Shown one piece after another: positions 17,065-25,760 of a DNA stretch of 42,732 nucleotides. Position numbers and translations under genes: made by a program. Source of the stretch: Bacteroidia bacterium (GTDB lineage Bacteria; Bacteroidota; Bacteroidia; Flavobacteriales; Schleiferiaceae). The stretch spans positions 1-42,732 of the forward strand of contig JAUICR010000003.1 of the NCBI GenBank assembly GCA_030427785.1, given 5' to 3'. The notes under the pieces are model-generated. The model made no database searches, had not been told where the DNA came from, and saw nothing but the letters and a program-made list of their open reading frames with translations. The stretch's first letter is position 1. Every line of letters starts with the position of its first letter.

Positions 17065-18591
17065 AATCTGTATTTTTCTATATACAGGCTCCAAATTAGC
17101 GGCTTGAAGTTGCATTATATACAGCCCTGGTGCTAATGCAGACACATCTATTCTTTCGTTACTATTAAAGTCAACATTTTTGTAAACCACTTTGCCACTT
17201 TGATTGATTAATTGTACTTGAAAAGCACGGTTATCTCCCATAAGCTCCATACCCATCCAATCATTTGCGGGGTTAGGAAAAAGGTCAAAAGTGTAGGTGG
17301 AATGTAGTTCATCAAGCCCTATAGTTCCAGTCCCACCCAAAAAACGGGCTGCTGTAATGACCGAAGAACTAGATGAATTTCCGAAGGATGTACCCACAAT
17401 TACCATTCTACCATTGGGCTGAATACTGGCATCATTGGCATCATCATACCCATTAGCCAAATTTTTGGTTGCTATACCATCATAGCTGAATGATTTGTCA
17501 AGCGTACCATCTGTGCGATAGCGCACTAAGGCAAAATCCTTATTCCAAATTCCATCGGCAGAGCCGGCTACCAGAATTTTCCCATCGCCCAATATGGCTA
17601 CCGAAACTACCGCTACATTACCATCAAGAATTGGAGTGTTTACTTTTCCGTTGGTACCAAAGCTTTGGTCTAATGTGCCGTCATTATTCAAGCGTGCTAA
17701 GGCTAACTGATATTGCCCATTGATATACACTGTACCGGCCACAGCAAACTTACCATTGGCATACATGGCCAAATCAGCGCCATCCGCATTATCGCCATAA
17801 GGGATTAATGAAATTCCGTTTCCTCCAAAGCTTTGGTCAAATGTTCCGTTAGGAAAAAGACGGGCAACCAATATATTGCGATTACCTTGTGAATAACCCG
17901 ATCCGGTAAGCAACAAATTGCCCGCATAATCAAGCTCAATTTTATGAAGATTTACACTTGATCCGCTGAGGCTAAATTTTACCAAACTGCTGTCGCCAAA
18001 GCTGTAGTCTCTGCTACCATCCGCATTAAAACCCATTAATACACCACTTACTCCTGTGGTTTGAAAATAGGCATAACCCGCTACTACTATCTTACCATTT
18101 GGCAATGCTACCAGCGAATTCCAATAAGAACTCCCATACCAACCATCGATATGCACTTCTCCCGAATCTGCAAAGGTGTAGTCCAACGATCCATTGGCAT
18201 TGAGCCTTGATAGCAAACAACCTGATGATGGCCCAGACCAATAGCGCCCCAGTAATACTATCTTACTATCGGGCTGTACGGTAAGGTCTGTTAATCTTTC
18301 ATCCGAGTCTCTGTCCACAATTTCGGTGATACCCAAGTTTCCAAAAGTGAGATCAGGGTTTCCATATCTATCCAATTTTACCACCATCATGTCCGTATCA
18401 GAGTTTTGTGTAACACCTCCTATCAAGATTTTTTCATCTTGTAAAATATAAACGGAGGTGGCTTCATCATCATAGCTCAAATCCAATAAGTATTTGCCAT
18501 TTCCATTAAAGGATAAATCAAGTTCGCCCTCTTGAGCCCACAGCTGGGTTAATATTAGTAGCGCTGCTGTAAAAAAAATATACTTCTTCAT
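17059..18591 (-). CDS. Secreted delta-60 repeat protein with T9SS sorting domain
   Basis: A 510-residue exported protein with a signal peptide (LLILTQLWAQEG) and seven or more delta-60 repeats: D-x-S-F-G/N-x-x-G (DLSFNGNGK, DQSFGGNGI, DQSFGTNGK, DKSFSYDG) each followed by QPDGKI-type strands such as VQPDSKIVLLG. These repeats probably fold as a beta-propeller. The last 75 residues are a type A T9SS domain (FDLFPNPANDWMGMELMG). It starts 12 bases after the cytolysin-like gene, so the two probably form an operon. Function unknown; delta-60 proteins are often adhesion or calcium-related surface proteins. The gene end overlaps the ogt end by six bases. Confidence 0.88.
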   Translation of the reverse strand: MKKYIFFTAALLILTQLWAQEGELDLSFNGNGKYLLDLSYDDEATSVYILQDEKILIGGVTQNSDTDMMVVKLDRYGNPDLTFGNLGITEIVDRDSDERLTDLTVQPDSKIVLLGRYWSGPSSGCLLSRLNANGSLDYTFADSGEVHIDGWYGSSYWNSLVALPNGKIVVAGYAYFQTTGVSGVLMGFNADGSRDYSFGDSSLVKFSLSGSSVNLHKIELDYAGNLLLTGSGYSQGNRNILVARLFPNGTFDQSFGGNGISLIPYGDNADGADLAMYANGKFAVAGTVYINGQYQLALARLNNDGTLDQSFGTNGKVNTPILDGNVAVVSVAILGDGKILVAGSADGIWNKDFALVRYRTDGTLDKSFSYDGIATKNLANGYDDANDASIQPNGRMVIVGTSFGNSSSSSVITAARFLGGTGTIGLDELHSTYTFDLFPNPANDWMGMELMGDNRAFQVQLINQSGKVVYKNVDFNSNERIDVSALAPGLYIMQLQAANLEPVYRKIQIL

Positions 18592-18603
18592 TTTTTTATT
18601 TTT

Positions 18604-20424
18604 TTATAAATCGTAGGCAGGTGTAAATCCATTCACTTTTTCCCAAAGACAATATTGTGTACCCTGTTTATTAAAAAAGAGGGTGTAGTCAATGGTCCCA
18701 ATTCGCATATAACACAAGGCCCCGAAGGCTGTAAAAGGTGATTTATTGCCATTTACTTCTAATTCAGAACCCGGTATCACCTTGGCACTGCTCCACCCAA
18801 GACTTCCTGACTTGGTATTGTAAATAGCATACTCGTCACCAGCTTTATTAAGCACTATCATTCCGTAGGTCTTGCTATTACTAAGGTTAATAAAGGCCAT
18901 TCCTCCTATGCCCTGGGCATTAAATGGACATCCACCACCTAAGAAACTACCCATACTTTGAACATTGCCGTAAAAATTGGTACCTCCACCCATTCGGTGA
19001 AATCGATTTCCATTAATATCGAAAAAGTAAACATCAGAAGTAGCAGTACTACTGCGGTATACCCCTCCTGCTCCTACCGAGCTTATTTCAATTCCTCCAT
19101 CACCTAGGTCGCCCAAATAATAAGGGCCTGTAAGGATGTTGTTTTCACTTACCATAAAACGGTTTCCTGCTTTATTAAAAAGTGCAACTCTGTCATTGCG
19201 CATATTTACGGCAGCTCCTATGGCCCCAAAGTTTTTTACAATCCCCTCCCAATGCGAAGTAGCTGCGGGCGGTGTATTTCCACTACCTATTGGCACACAA
19301 TTGGTCACATCATACTTATTGGCCAGCTGAACACTCACCACCCTATTATCATATACACTGCGCACCACATAGCTCAGTGGCTTTCCACTTTTGATGTCGC
19401 CTGCACTCGCCAGTTTGTTTACCAAGCTATCCAGCCTGCTTGCATCTACTACAGTGCGAAGCGTAGAAGAAGATTCGCCACCATAAGCAAAAACCTGAAT
19501 TTTGAGATTACTCAAGGTGCTCAAATAGCTAGCATCTACACTACCTCCACCACTAGAAGCAATGGCGCTAAAAGATCCTGAAATGCCCGCTTCCATATCA
19601 AATACAGAAGAAGTAGACTCGATAAGCATATAATAGATTCTACCATAGGTTACATCCGAAATATAGGTAGCAGGATTGTTTGGGGCCACGTACTTTGCCA
19701 AATCAGCTGGGGTGACATTTGGCCCAAACAGTTGATCTTTATTAGTAGGAATATCAAAACTCATGGTATAATAGCTTTGATTAAGACGTACCAAATAGGA
19801 ATTGTAGGAGCTACTGGTATTTAAACTCAAATAGCCTTCAAGCTCCAAAAATGCATTTTCATAGTCGGCCTCTACCTCCAGCGCAAACTGCTTTCTACTC
19901 TGCACATTTTTATAAGTAAAGTTAAAATTAGCTGGAACTACCCCCGATGCATTACTGATAATTTGATTCATGGCATTAGACACCGAACTTTTAGAAACCA
20001 CAGGAACTGTAAAAAACGATTTGGTATTTCCATCAATGATATCATAAGAAATGGTACCCCCTGCTCTATCCACAGCTATCACATCCGGTGTAGCTTGGCG
20101 CAATGAAGCCCCTTGTAGTAAACTACCTGGATAAATTACATTAGCATTGGGGTTGAACATCGGAAAACCGCTTCCTCCCCCCGATCCTGTTTTGGCATCG
20201 TAGGTAGTAGTAGTGCATTTCCACCTCTGGCCATCTTCTGTTTTGGTGGTAGAGGAAGAATCTTCTATCGTAGTAGATTTTACTACCGGAGCAAAACCTC
20301 CACCACTCTCTATCACTTTGTCAAAAGTATTGGCATTGGTAGGGCTGGCAACTTCATCTTTTTTACATTGTACAGATACAATGACACTGCAAAAAAGCAA
20401 GTAGATTATTTGTTTTGTCTTCAT
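18604..20424 (-). CDS. Cholesterol-dependent cytolysin-like lipoprotein with a non-canonical C-terminal repeat domain
   Basis: A 606-residue lipoprotein (signal ends SVQC at Cys20, followed by KKDE). The frame runs upstream to 20472, but only the ATG at 20424 gives a proper signal. Residues 95-376 align with thiol-activated cytolysins: VIYPGSLLQGASL, IAVDRAGGTISYDI, the segment YTMSFDIPTNKDQLFG, then ISDVTYGRIYYMLIEST and IQVFAYGGESSS with the conserved Gly pair (315-316), and LSYVVRSVYDN. These cover the pore-forming core. The membrane-binding domain 4 with its Trp-rich undecapeptide is absent; residues 385-606 instead hold at least four repeats such as VALFNKAGNRFMV, VYFFDINGNRFHR, MIVLNKAGDEYAI and TLFFNKQGTQYCL. 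Target membrane and activity are unknown. Confidence 0.82.
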   Translation of the reverse strand: MKTKQIIYLLFCSVIVSVQCKKDEVASPTNANTFDKVIESGGGFAPVVKSTTIEDSSSTTKTEDGQRWKCTTTTYDAKTGSGGGSGFPMFNPNANVIYPGSLLQGASLRQATPDVIAVDRAGGTISYDIIDGNTKSFFTVPVVSKSSVSNAMNQIISNASGVVPANFNFTYKNVQSRKQFALEVEADYENAFLELEGYLSLNTSSSYNSYLVRLNQSYYTMSFDIPTNKDQLFGPNVTPADLAKYVAPNNPATYISDVTYGRIYYMLIESTSSVFDMEAGISGSFSAIASSGGGSVDASYLSTLSNLKIQVFAYGGESSSTLRTVVDASRLDSLVNKLASAGDIKSGKPLSYVVRSVYDNRVVSVQLANKYDVTNCVPIGSGNTPPAATSHWEGIVKNFGAIGAAVNMRNDRVALFNKAGNRFMVSENNILTGPYYLGDLGDGGIEISSVGAGGVYRSSTATSDVYFFDINGNRFHRMGGGTNFYGNVQSMGSFLGGGCPFNAQGIGGMAFINLSNSKTYGMIVLNKAGDEYAIYNTKSGSLGWSSAKVIPGSELEVNGNKSPFTAFGALCYMRIGTIDYTLFFNKQGTQYCLWEKVNGFTPAYDL

Positions 20425-20441
20425 GGTTATACGTTTAGCCA

Positions 20442-20472
20442 CAAAGATGGACGAGTAGGCCCGTAGCACCAA
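20442..20472 (-). promoter_or_regulatory. Putative promoter of the cytolysin-like operon
   Basis: On the minus strand TTG at 20472-20470 is followed after 20 bases by CATCTTTG at 20449-20442, one mismatch from TAnnTTTG. The ATG follows 17 bases later. Spacing fits Bacteroidota sigma-A promoters. Confidence 0.5.
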
Positions 20473-20479
20473 TAAAATA

Positions 20480-20499
20480 GGGTAGACAAAGGGTAGACA
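20480..20499. promoter_or_regulatory. Direct repeat, candidate activator site upstream of cytolysin-like gene
   Basis: GGGTAGACA occurs twice, at 20480-20488 and 20491-20499, start-to-start 11 bases apart, one helical turn. It lies directly upstream of the predicted -33 element, the usual place for an activator. The adjacent TPR/HTH regulator gene is an obvious candidate binder, by position only. Confidence 0.55.
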
Positions 20500-20510
20500 T
20501 CCCTTAATTT

Positions 20511-22364
20511 TTACATCTTGAGGATATAATTCTGCATGTTTTCTTCTGACTCGAGATTCATCTTTTTTCTCAATCTATATCTCGCTTTTTTCAATCCACT
20601 ATCTGATATGTGCAGAATACTGGCAATCTCTTTATTCGAAAAGCTCATTCGCATTAAGGCTATCAAGCGCATATCATTGGCGGTAAGGGCCGGAAACTGC
20701 AATCTTATTTTTTCTAAAAAGCTTGGATGTACGTCTTCAAAAATTCGCATGAATTTATCCCAATCTCCTGTTTTGTTCTCTGCGCGATCTACACGCATAA
20801 TAAGCTGGTTCATGGCAGTGTTTTCCTCAGCCCGCTCCGAAATCTCGCTGAGTTGGTTTTTGAATGAGTGAAGCATTTCGTTCTTTTCGGCCATTACTAA
20901 GGCTTGTGATGTCAATTCGCGCTTTTTGTTGTCAAGCTCTGATTGTAGTCGCTCCTCTATTAGTTGCTTGGCCCTTATTTCTGCTTGGTATGTTTTCTCC
21001 TTTTCTTCATTTAGCTTTTTAGTATGCTTAAGCATTCCTCGCTGGCGACTAATGATTCCGATAGCAACAATAAGGACAATAGATAAACCCAATGCTATGG
21101 CCACGTATTTTATATACTGCGCTCTTTGTTTTTGTTCTAATAGATCAATCTTGATTTTACCAGCTGCTATTTGCTCCTCCTTCAATTCTGATTTGTACTG
21201 TTCTTTCAGCGCATCCAATTGGTGCTCTTTGGCAATAGAAAACAGGCTATCCGAAACTGCAGCATGCTTTAGATAATACTTAATAGCCGAATCCAATTGC
21301 CCTGTATTTTCATACGAAATGGCCAAATCATATAAGGCATTAGCCAACTCCTCATTAAAGCCCAATTGTGTATGCAGCTGATATGATTTTAAGGCATACC
21401 TTAATGATTGTGCATTGTCTCCCTCGGTATCATAAATACGTGATAAATACTCAAAGTTGTACGCCAATTGAGCCAAAAAACTTTGCCCTTTGTCCAAATC
21501 AATAGAACGATTAAAATATCTAATAGCATCTTCCGAATTACCAAGTATAAAATGCGCTCTGCCTATTTGGGCTAAAGTGTTCATCTGTAGGTACAAATCA
21601 TTTTCCCCTTCATATATTTTCAAAACCTCAGCTAAAAGCACCAGTGCTGTATCAGGTCTGCCTACATATATTAGGTCGTTGGCCATATTTAGAGTGCTGT
21701 ACGCGTAATCGTGAATTCTACCCAATGATTTAAAAATCTGAGATGCCTGCTTATTATAGAGAATAGCTTCCTCTGGCTCACCGGTAACCGCCAGCAGACT
21801 TGCAATTTCTGACTGTACTTTGGCTATTGATTTTTGATCGTTAAGGCTTTTATGCATCCCTATAGATGCTACATAATCATCCATAGCCTGTGGATAATTA
21901 CCCAGCTCTTTTTCTATCTGGCCTTTATTGCTGGTGTACTTTGCAATGAGCGATTGATCCTCTAAACCTTTAGCTAATGCTAAGGCATTATTTATATAAA
22001 TAAGCGATGAATCTAAATCGCCCTTAAAAAGATAAATAGCAGACATCCTTGCTTGGGCCTCAGCCATAGATACAGAACCTTCTTCACTTAATCTTATAGC
22101 ACCTCTTGTAAGTAATACCCCGTATTCAAAATATCCCCGTTTGCTAAACTTTACGGCATTATACATTAATAACTCATACACAGAATCTTTTGCTGACTGC
22201 CTGTCTATTAAGCTTAATTTTTTTCGCAAGTTCTGGTCACATTCCACACTGTCTTGCTCAAGGCAGGTCATGGTTTCTTGTAATAGTTGCTCCGATACTT
22301 GCGCATGTATCTGCACAAATGCAATGAGGGAAAACAGGAAAACGTAAATGGAATTTCTAATCAT
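20511..22364 (-). CDS. Membrane TPR protein with C-terminal LuxR-like HTH (transcriptional regulator)
   Basis: A 617-residue protein: signal peptide (cleaved after IHAQ), about eight TPR repeats (residues 65-370; for example AQARMSAIYLFKGDLDSSLI), one transmembrane helix near 418-440 (VAIALGLSIVLIVAIGI), a coiled coil rich in Glu and Lys (445-520) and a C-terminal helix-turn-helix with LTANDMRLIALMRMSFSNKE and IASILHISDSGLKKARYRLR. Such TPR-TM-HTH proteins are common in Bacteroidota and act as membrane one-component regulators, sensing in the periplasm and binding DNA in the cytoplasm. It lies directly upstream of the cytolysin-like gene in the same direction. Control of that gene is inference from position. 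Confidence 0.85.
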   Translation of the reverse strand: MIRNSIYVFLFSLIAFVQIHAQVSEQLLQETMTCLEQDSVECDQNLRKKLSLIDRQSAKDSVYELLMYNAVKFSKRGYFEYGVLLTRGAIRLSEEGSVSMAEAQARMSAIYLFKGDLDSSLIYINNALALAKGLEDQSLIAKYTSNKGQIEKELGNYPQAMDDYVASIGMHKSLNDQKSIAKVQSEIASLLAVTGEPEEAILYNKQASQIFKSLGRIHDYAYSTLNMANDLIYVGRPDTALVLLAEVLKIYEGENDLYLQMNTLAQIGRAHFILGNSEDAIRYFNRSIDLDKGQSFLAQLAYNFEYLSRIYDTEGDNAQSLRYALKSYQLHTQLGFNEELANALYDLAISYENTGQLDSAIKYYLKHAAVSDSLFSIAKEHQLDALKEQYKSELKEEQIAAGKIKIDLLEQKQRAQYIKYVAIALGLSIVLIVAIGIISRQRGMLKHTKKLNEEKEKTYQAEIRAKQLIEERLQSELDNKKRELTSQALVMAEKNEMLHSFKNQLSEISERAEENTAMNQLIMRVDRAENKTGDWDKFMRIFEDVHPSFLEKIRLQFPALTANDMRLIALMRMSFSNKEIASILHISDSGLKKARYRLRKKMNLESEENMQNYILKM

Positions 22365-22572
22365 GTAAATTAAAAAGGGCTTCTAAACGAAGTTAACTAT
22401 TATGATAAAGAGAATAGTGGGCAGTGTTAATTTCAAATATGAAAAAAGCTTGAGTAGGAACAAAAAGAACGATATTACTCAGGTTCTTCTAATTCCTGTT
22501 GAATCTCGTCTACTCATAGCCTAAATTTACCCAAAACGAAACTTTTTCTTCTTTTGCTTATTTTGCCGTAAA

Positions 22573-23445
22573 ATGAAAAGAATTCTTGTAACAGGTGCCA
22601 CCGGAAATATAGGTGCAGAGGTTGTTCATTATCTATGTCAATTAGCTGAATCGGCTGAAATTATTGCGGCAGTTCGCAAAATTGATAAAGCCCAAAAAAG
22701 GTTTTCACAATACTCGAAGTTAGTTTATAGGCGTTTCGATTTTGGAAATCAGGATTCTTTTCAGGGTGCTTTTAATGAAATTGACATCCTCTTTTTGTTA
22801 CGTCCTCCACATATTGCAGACGTTGAAAAATACTTTAAACCACTTTTGCTGGCAGCAAAAACAAGTGGGATTGAGAAAATAGTTTTCTTATCGGTACAAG
22901 GAGCCGAAAAAAGCAAAGTAATCCCACACAACAAAATTGAACGGTTAATAAAATCATTGGGGTTTGCCCACATTTTTGTCCGCCCAAGTTACTTTATGCA
23001 GAACTTGAGCACCACCTTACTGCCTGAAATACATACATCTCAAACCATTACGCTTCCTTCGGGCAAGGCCAAATTTAACTGGGTACATGTAGGCAATATA
23101 GGTGAGGCCGCAGCGGTATTACTACTCTCATTTGATACGTATCAAAATCAAGCCTATGAAATAACCGGTACGGAAAACAAAAGCTTTGAAGAGGTAACTT
23201 CATTGATGAGTGAAATTATAGGAAGCCCTTTCTACTTCAAAAGTATAAACCCTATTAGTTTCTATTTCAGAAAAAGAAAAGAGGGATTACAGAGCGATTT
23301 TGCCTTGGTGATGACCATGCTACACTTTTTGCCACGATTACAAGACGAACCTGAAATTTCTACCAATTATACAATGCTTACAGGTAAAAACCCTACCAGC
23401 CTGCGAGAGTTTATAGAAAGTGAAAAAAACGCTTTTCTGCCCTAG
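22573..23445 (+). CDS. NmrA-like NAD(P)-binding oxidoreductase (atypical SDR)
   Basis: A 290-residue Rossmann-fold protein. The N-terminal nucleotide-binding loop is GATGNIGAE (residues 8-16). Motifs of the NmrA/azoreductase-like atypical SDR group follow: FDFGNQDSFQGAFNEIDILF, LLRPPH, IEKIVFLSVQGAEKSK and VRPSYFMQNL, then a small C-terminal domain with GTENKSFEEVTSLMSEIIG. The catalytic YxxxK of classical SDRs is not evident, as expected for this group. It may be a quinone or flavin reductase or a redox sensor; no substrate can be assigned. It is transcribed alone, divergent from the TPR/HTH regulator with about 210 bases between them. Confidence 0.85.
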   Translation: MKRILVTGATGNIGAEVVHYLCQLAESAEIIAAVRKIDKAQKRFSQYSKLVYRRFDFGNQDSFQGAFNEIDILFLLRPPHIADVEKYFKPLLLAAKTSGIEKIVFLSVQGAEKSKVIPHNKIERLIKSLGFAHIFVRPSYFMQNLSTTLLPEIHTSQTITLPSGKAKFNWVHVGNIGEAAAVLLLSFDTYQNQAYEITGTENKSFEEVTSLMSEIIGSPFYFKSINPISFYFRKRKEGLQSDFALVMTMLHFLPRLQDEPEISTNYTMLTGKNPTSLREFIESEKNAFLP

Positions 23446-23520
23446 GATTACACATGAGTTACTCCACACTATTAATTCCTCTTTCCTGCTATGAAGCAGA
23501 AAAAGGTACCTAATGAGCTC

Positions 23521-25758
23521 CTATTTCAAATTACCTATTGCTTTCAACTGGTTCACCTCATTTCTCAATTTCTCAATTTCCTCTTGTTGCTCCTGTATAG
23601 CTTTTATCAGTACAGGAATCAAATCAGAGTAGTACACGCCTAATCGTTCATTCTCCACTTTTGACAATGACTCATCTTCTTCACTAACTTCAAAATCAAA
23701 AGTCTTTACCACTTCGGGTATTTCCAACAACAATTCCTGAGCTATTAGCCCCAATTTATCGCCTTGCTCAGGTTTGGTACTCCATTGATACACCACAGGG
23801 TGCAACGCCATTATATTTTTTAATCCATAAGGTAAATCGCGGATATTGGTTTTATCACGTCTGTCAGATGTATTAATCGTACCATTTGTAGCGTACACAT
23901 CATCCCACCTCAAACCACTTGTACCTATATCATAAATATTATCAGAAGAAGGTCTGAGGTCTCCACGTACTTCAATCTCGCTAGTTCCACCATCCTCAAA
24001 ATACTCCACAGTTTGAAACCTTACTCTCCCGTTTACTTGCAAAGCATCAAGAGGTACAGTAGTTCCAATACCCACATTCCCATTTTTTCTAACTGTAATA
24101 GCATTTGCTCTACTAGCTGGGCCGGTACCAATTCCTACTTCAAAAATAGGATCGGAGTTAACCCAGGTAGTTGCGCTCCCGCCTCCTACATTGTACCTCC
24201 CTACTGCCATAGATGCGTACGATTGGGCACGTACTGCATTACCAAGAGCGACAGAGTAAATGGCTTGTGCTTCGGCAAAATAACCAGCTGCAAAACTGTA
24301 ATTGGCTTCGGCATCGGTGCTGTAACCTAAAGCCGTAGAACCCAGTGCATCAGCATCGGTATTGAAGCCCATCGCGGTAGAATACTGTCCATCTGCATTA
24401 GAAAAGAAACCTGATGCAAAGGCATAACTGTTACTTGCTTCAGTATCACGGCCCATTGCAGTGGCTCCAAAACCTTGGGCTCTGGTATTTAATCCAGACG
24501 CGAAGGAGTATAAGCCCATACTATCAGGATGCCAATAGTTGGCCGCAGCACCTATAGCCACGGTACCCACCCTAAATGAATGTTTTCTTGGTAACCATAG
24601 CAGTTTGTCTCCTGCTCCAATGGTATCGGTTCCAAATAACACAGCGCCATCATTCTTTACATGCAGGGCTGTTTTTGGTGAAATTCCAACCCCTAAGCCT
24701 AGACGGCCATCTCCGGTAAGCGACATTAAATCACCACTGGTACCATTCCAAAAATTTAAGCGATCATTTATGTTATTGGTTGCTATATATGCTGCAATCG
24801 TCCAGTAGTTAGAGCCATTATTATTATCAAAGTTTATACGAGAATAATCATTACCATTTTCGTGAAGGTGAATATGTGGATCGGATAAAGAACTATTTTG
24901 AGATACCTCCAGTTTGGCTGATGGAGAACTAGTTCCTATTCCCACATCTCCAGCATTGTAATAGGCATCAGAACCTGATAAATTCCAAACACTACTTCCT
25001 GCGTTATCAGCTGCAGGAGCCCAATTGCTCCCATTCCATTTTAATACCTCTCCACTAGTGGCGCTCATCTGATCCACCTTAGCGGCAGTAACAGCCCCAT
25101 TGGCAATTTGGGCCGTATTCACTGCATTATTGGCAATCTTAGCATTGGTCACAGCATTGTTCTGAATTTCACTGGTAGCAATTGAAGTCCCTAAATCAGC
25201 AGAAATTTGATTGGAGCCGCTTATCGCTATTCCCGTTCCAGCCGTATAATTGGCTGAGCTGTCTGATTGTGGAATCCAATTTGTGCCATCCCATTTTAAA
25301 ATCTGTCCTATGGCAGGTGTTCCAGCCACATTGGTCAAATCCGCCATTTGCATATCCGAAACCTTTTTGGCATTTAATGCATAAGGCACACTAAGCAACT
25401 GGGTTGTACCCATACTCACATAGTTGCTACCTCCATTGGCGTCAAGAGCCACCTCAATAAAATATTGATTTGTACTCCAATCGATACCGTTAAACAAACC
25501 TGAAAAAACAGCACCATCTCCAATTACGAGATTTGCCAAACCAAAATCATTGGTTGTGGCACTATGATCCTCTACATAGCTCAAAGGGCCTGAGGCACTA
25601 CCAGCATGAATACTGATACGAAATGCCACACTTTGATTAGCAATGGGTACACCCGCATTATCTCTTACTACAGTTTGATATTGAAATTTTTCGGGAGCCT
25701 GGGCTTGTGTACTAATACTAAGTACTAAGATTATTATTGTGAATAGTAATTTTTTCAT
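23521..25758 (-). CDS. Secreted tail-fibre-like protein with C-terminal chaperone of endosialidase (peptidase S74) domain
   Basis: A 745-residue exported protein. After the signal peptide (cleaved near STQAQA) comes a Bacteroidota-typical domain (FQYQTVVRDNAGVPIANQ), collagen-like or trimer-forming segments (NNAVTNAKIANNAVNTAQIA), then a YadA-head-like array of 14-residue repeats (TAMGRDTEASNSYA, FASGFFSNADGQYS) around residues 418-522, and a C-terminal intramolecular chaperone domain near 629-745 with SDRRDKTNI and GLIAQELLLEIPEVV, followed by a coiled coil. The S74 domain normally drives trimer assembly and cuts itself off. The protein is probably a trimeric surface fibre. It is two bases from the preceding small T9SS gene. 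Confidence 0.88.
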   Translation of the reverse strand: MKKLLFTIIILVLSISTQAQAPEKFQYQTVVRDNAGVPIANQSVAFRISIHAGSASGPLSYVEDHSATTNDFGLANLVIGDGAVFSGLFNGIDWSTNQYFIEVALDANGGSNYVSMGTTQLLSVPYALNAKKVSDMQMADLTNVAGTPAIGQILKWDGTNWIPQSDSSANYTAGTGIAISGSNQISADLGTSIATSEIQNNAVTNAKIANNAVNTAQIANGAVTAAKVDQMSATSGEVLKWNGSNWAPAADNAGSSVWNLSGSDAYYNAGDVGIGTSSPSAKLEVSQNSSLSDPHIHLHENGNDYSRINFDNNNGSNYWTIAAYIATNNINDRLNFWNGTSGDLMSLTGDGRLGLGVGISPKTALHVKNDGAVLFGTDTIGAGDKLLWLPRKHSFRVGTVAIGAAANYWHPDSMGLYSFASGLNTRAQGFGATAMGRDTEASNSYAFASGFFSNADGQYSTAMGFNTDADALGSTALGYSTDAEANYSFAAGYFAEAQAIYSVALGNAVRAQSYASMAVGRYNVGGGSATTWVNSDPIFEVGIGTGPASRANAITVRKNGNVGIGTTVPLDALQVNGRVRFQTVEYFEDGGTSEIEVRGDLRPSSDNIYDIGTSGLRWDDVYATNGTINTSDRRDKTNIRDLPYGLKNIMALHPVVYQWSTKPEQGDKLGLIAQELLLEIPEVVKTFDFEVSEEDESLSKVENERLGVYYSDLIPVLIKAIQEQQEEIEKLRNEVNQLKAIGNLK
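24192..24506 (-). repeat. 42-base/14-residue YadA-head-like repeat array
   Basis: About seven consecutive 14-residue units with the pattern (F/T)A(S/M/L)G-x5-A-x3-(S/A), for example TALGYSTDAEANYS and VALGNAVRAQSYAS. This is the left-handed beta-roll pattern of trimeric autotransporter heads. Confidence 0.85.
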
Positions 25759-25760
25759 GG

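Noticed and set aside
23484..23500. Hairpin CTGCT-ATGA-AGCAG between the NmrA-like gene and the S74 gene
   Set aside because: The stem is only five pairs and no T-run follows on either strand, so I do not call it a terminator.
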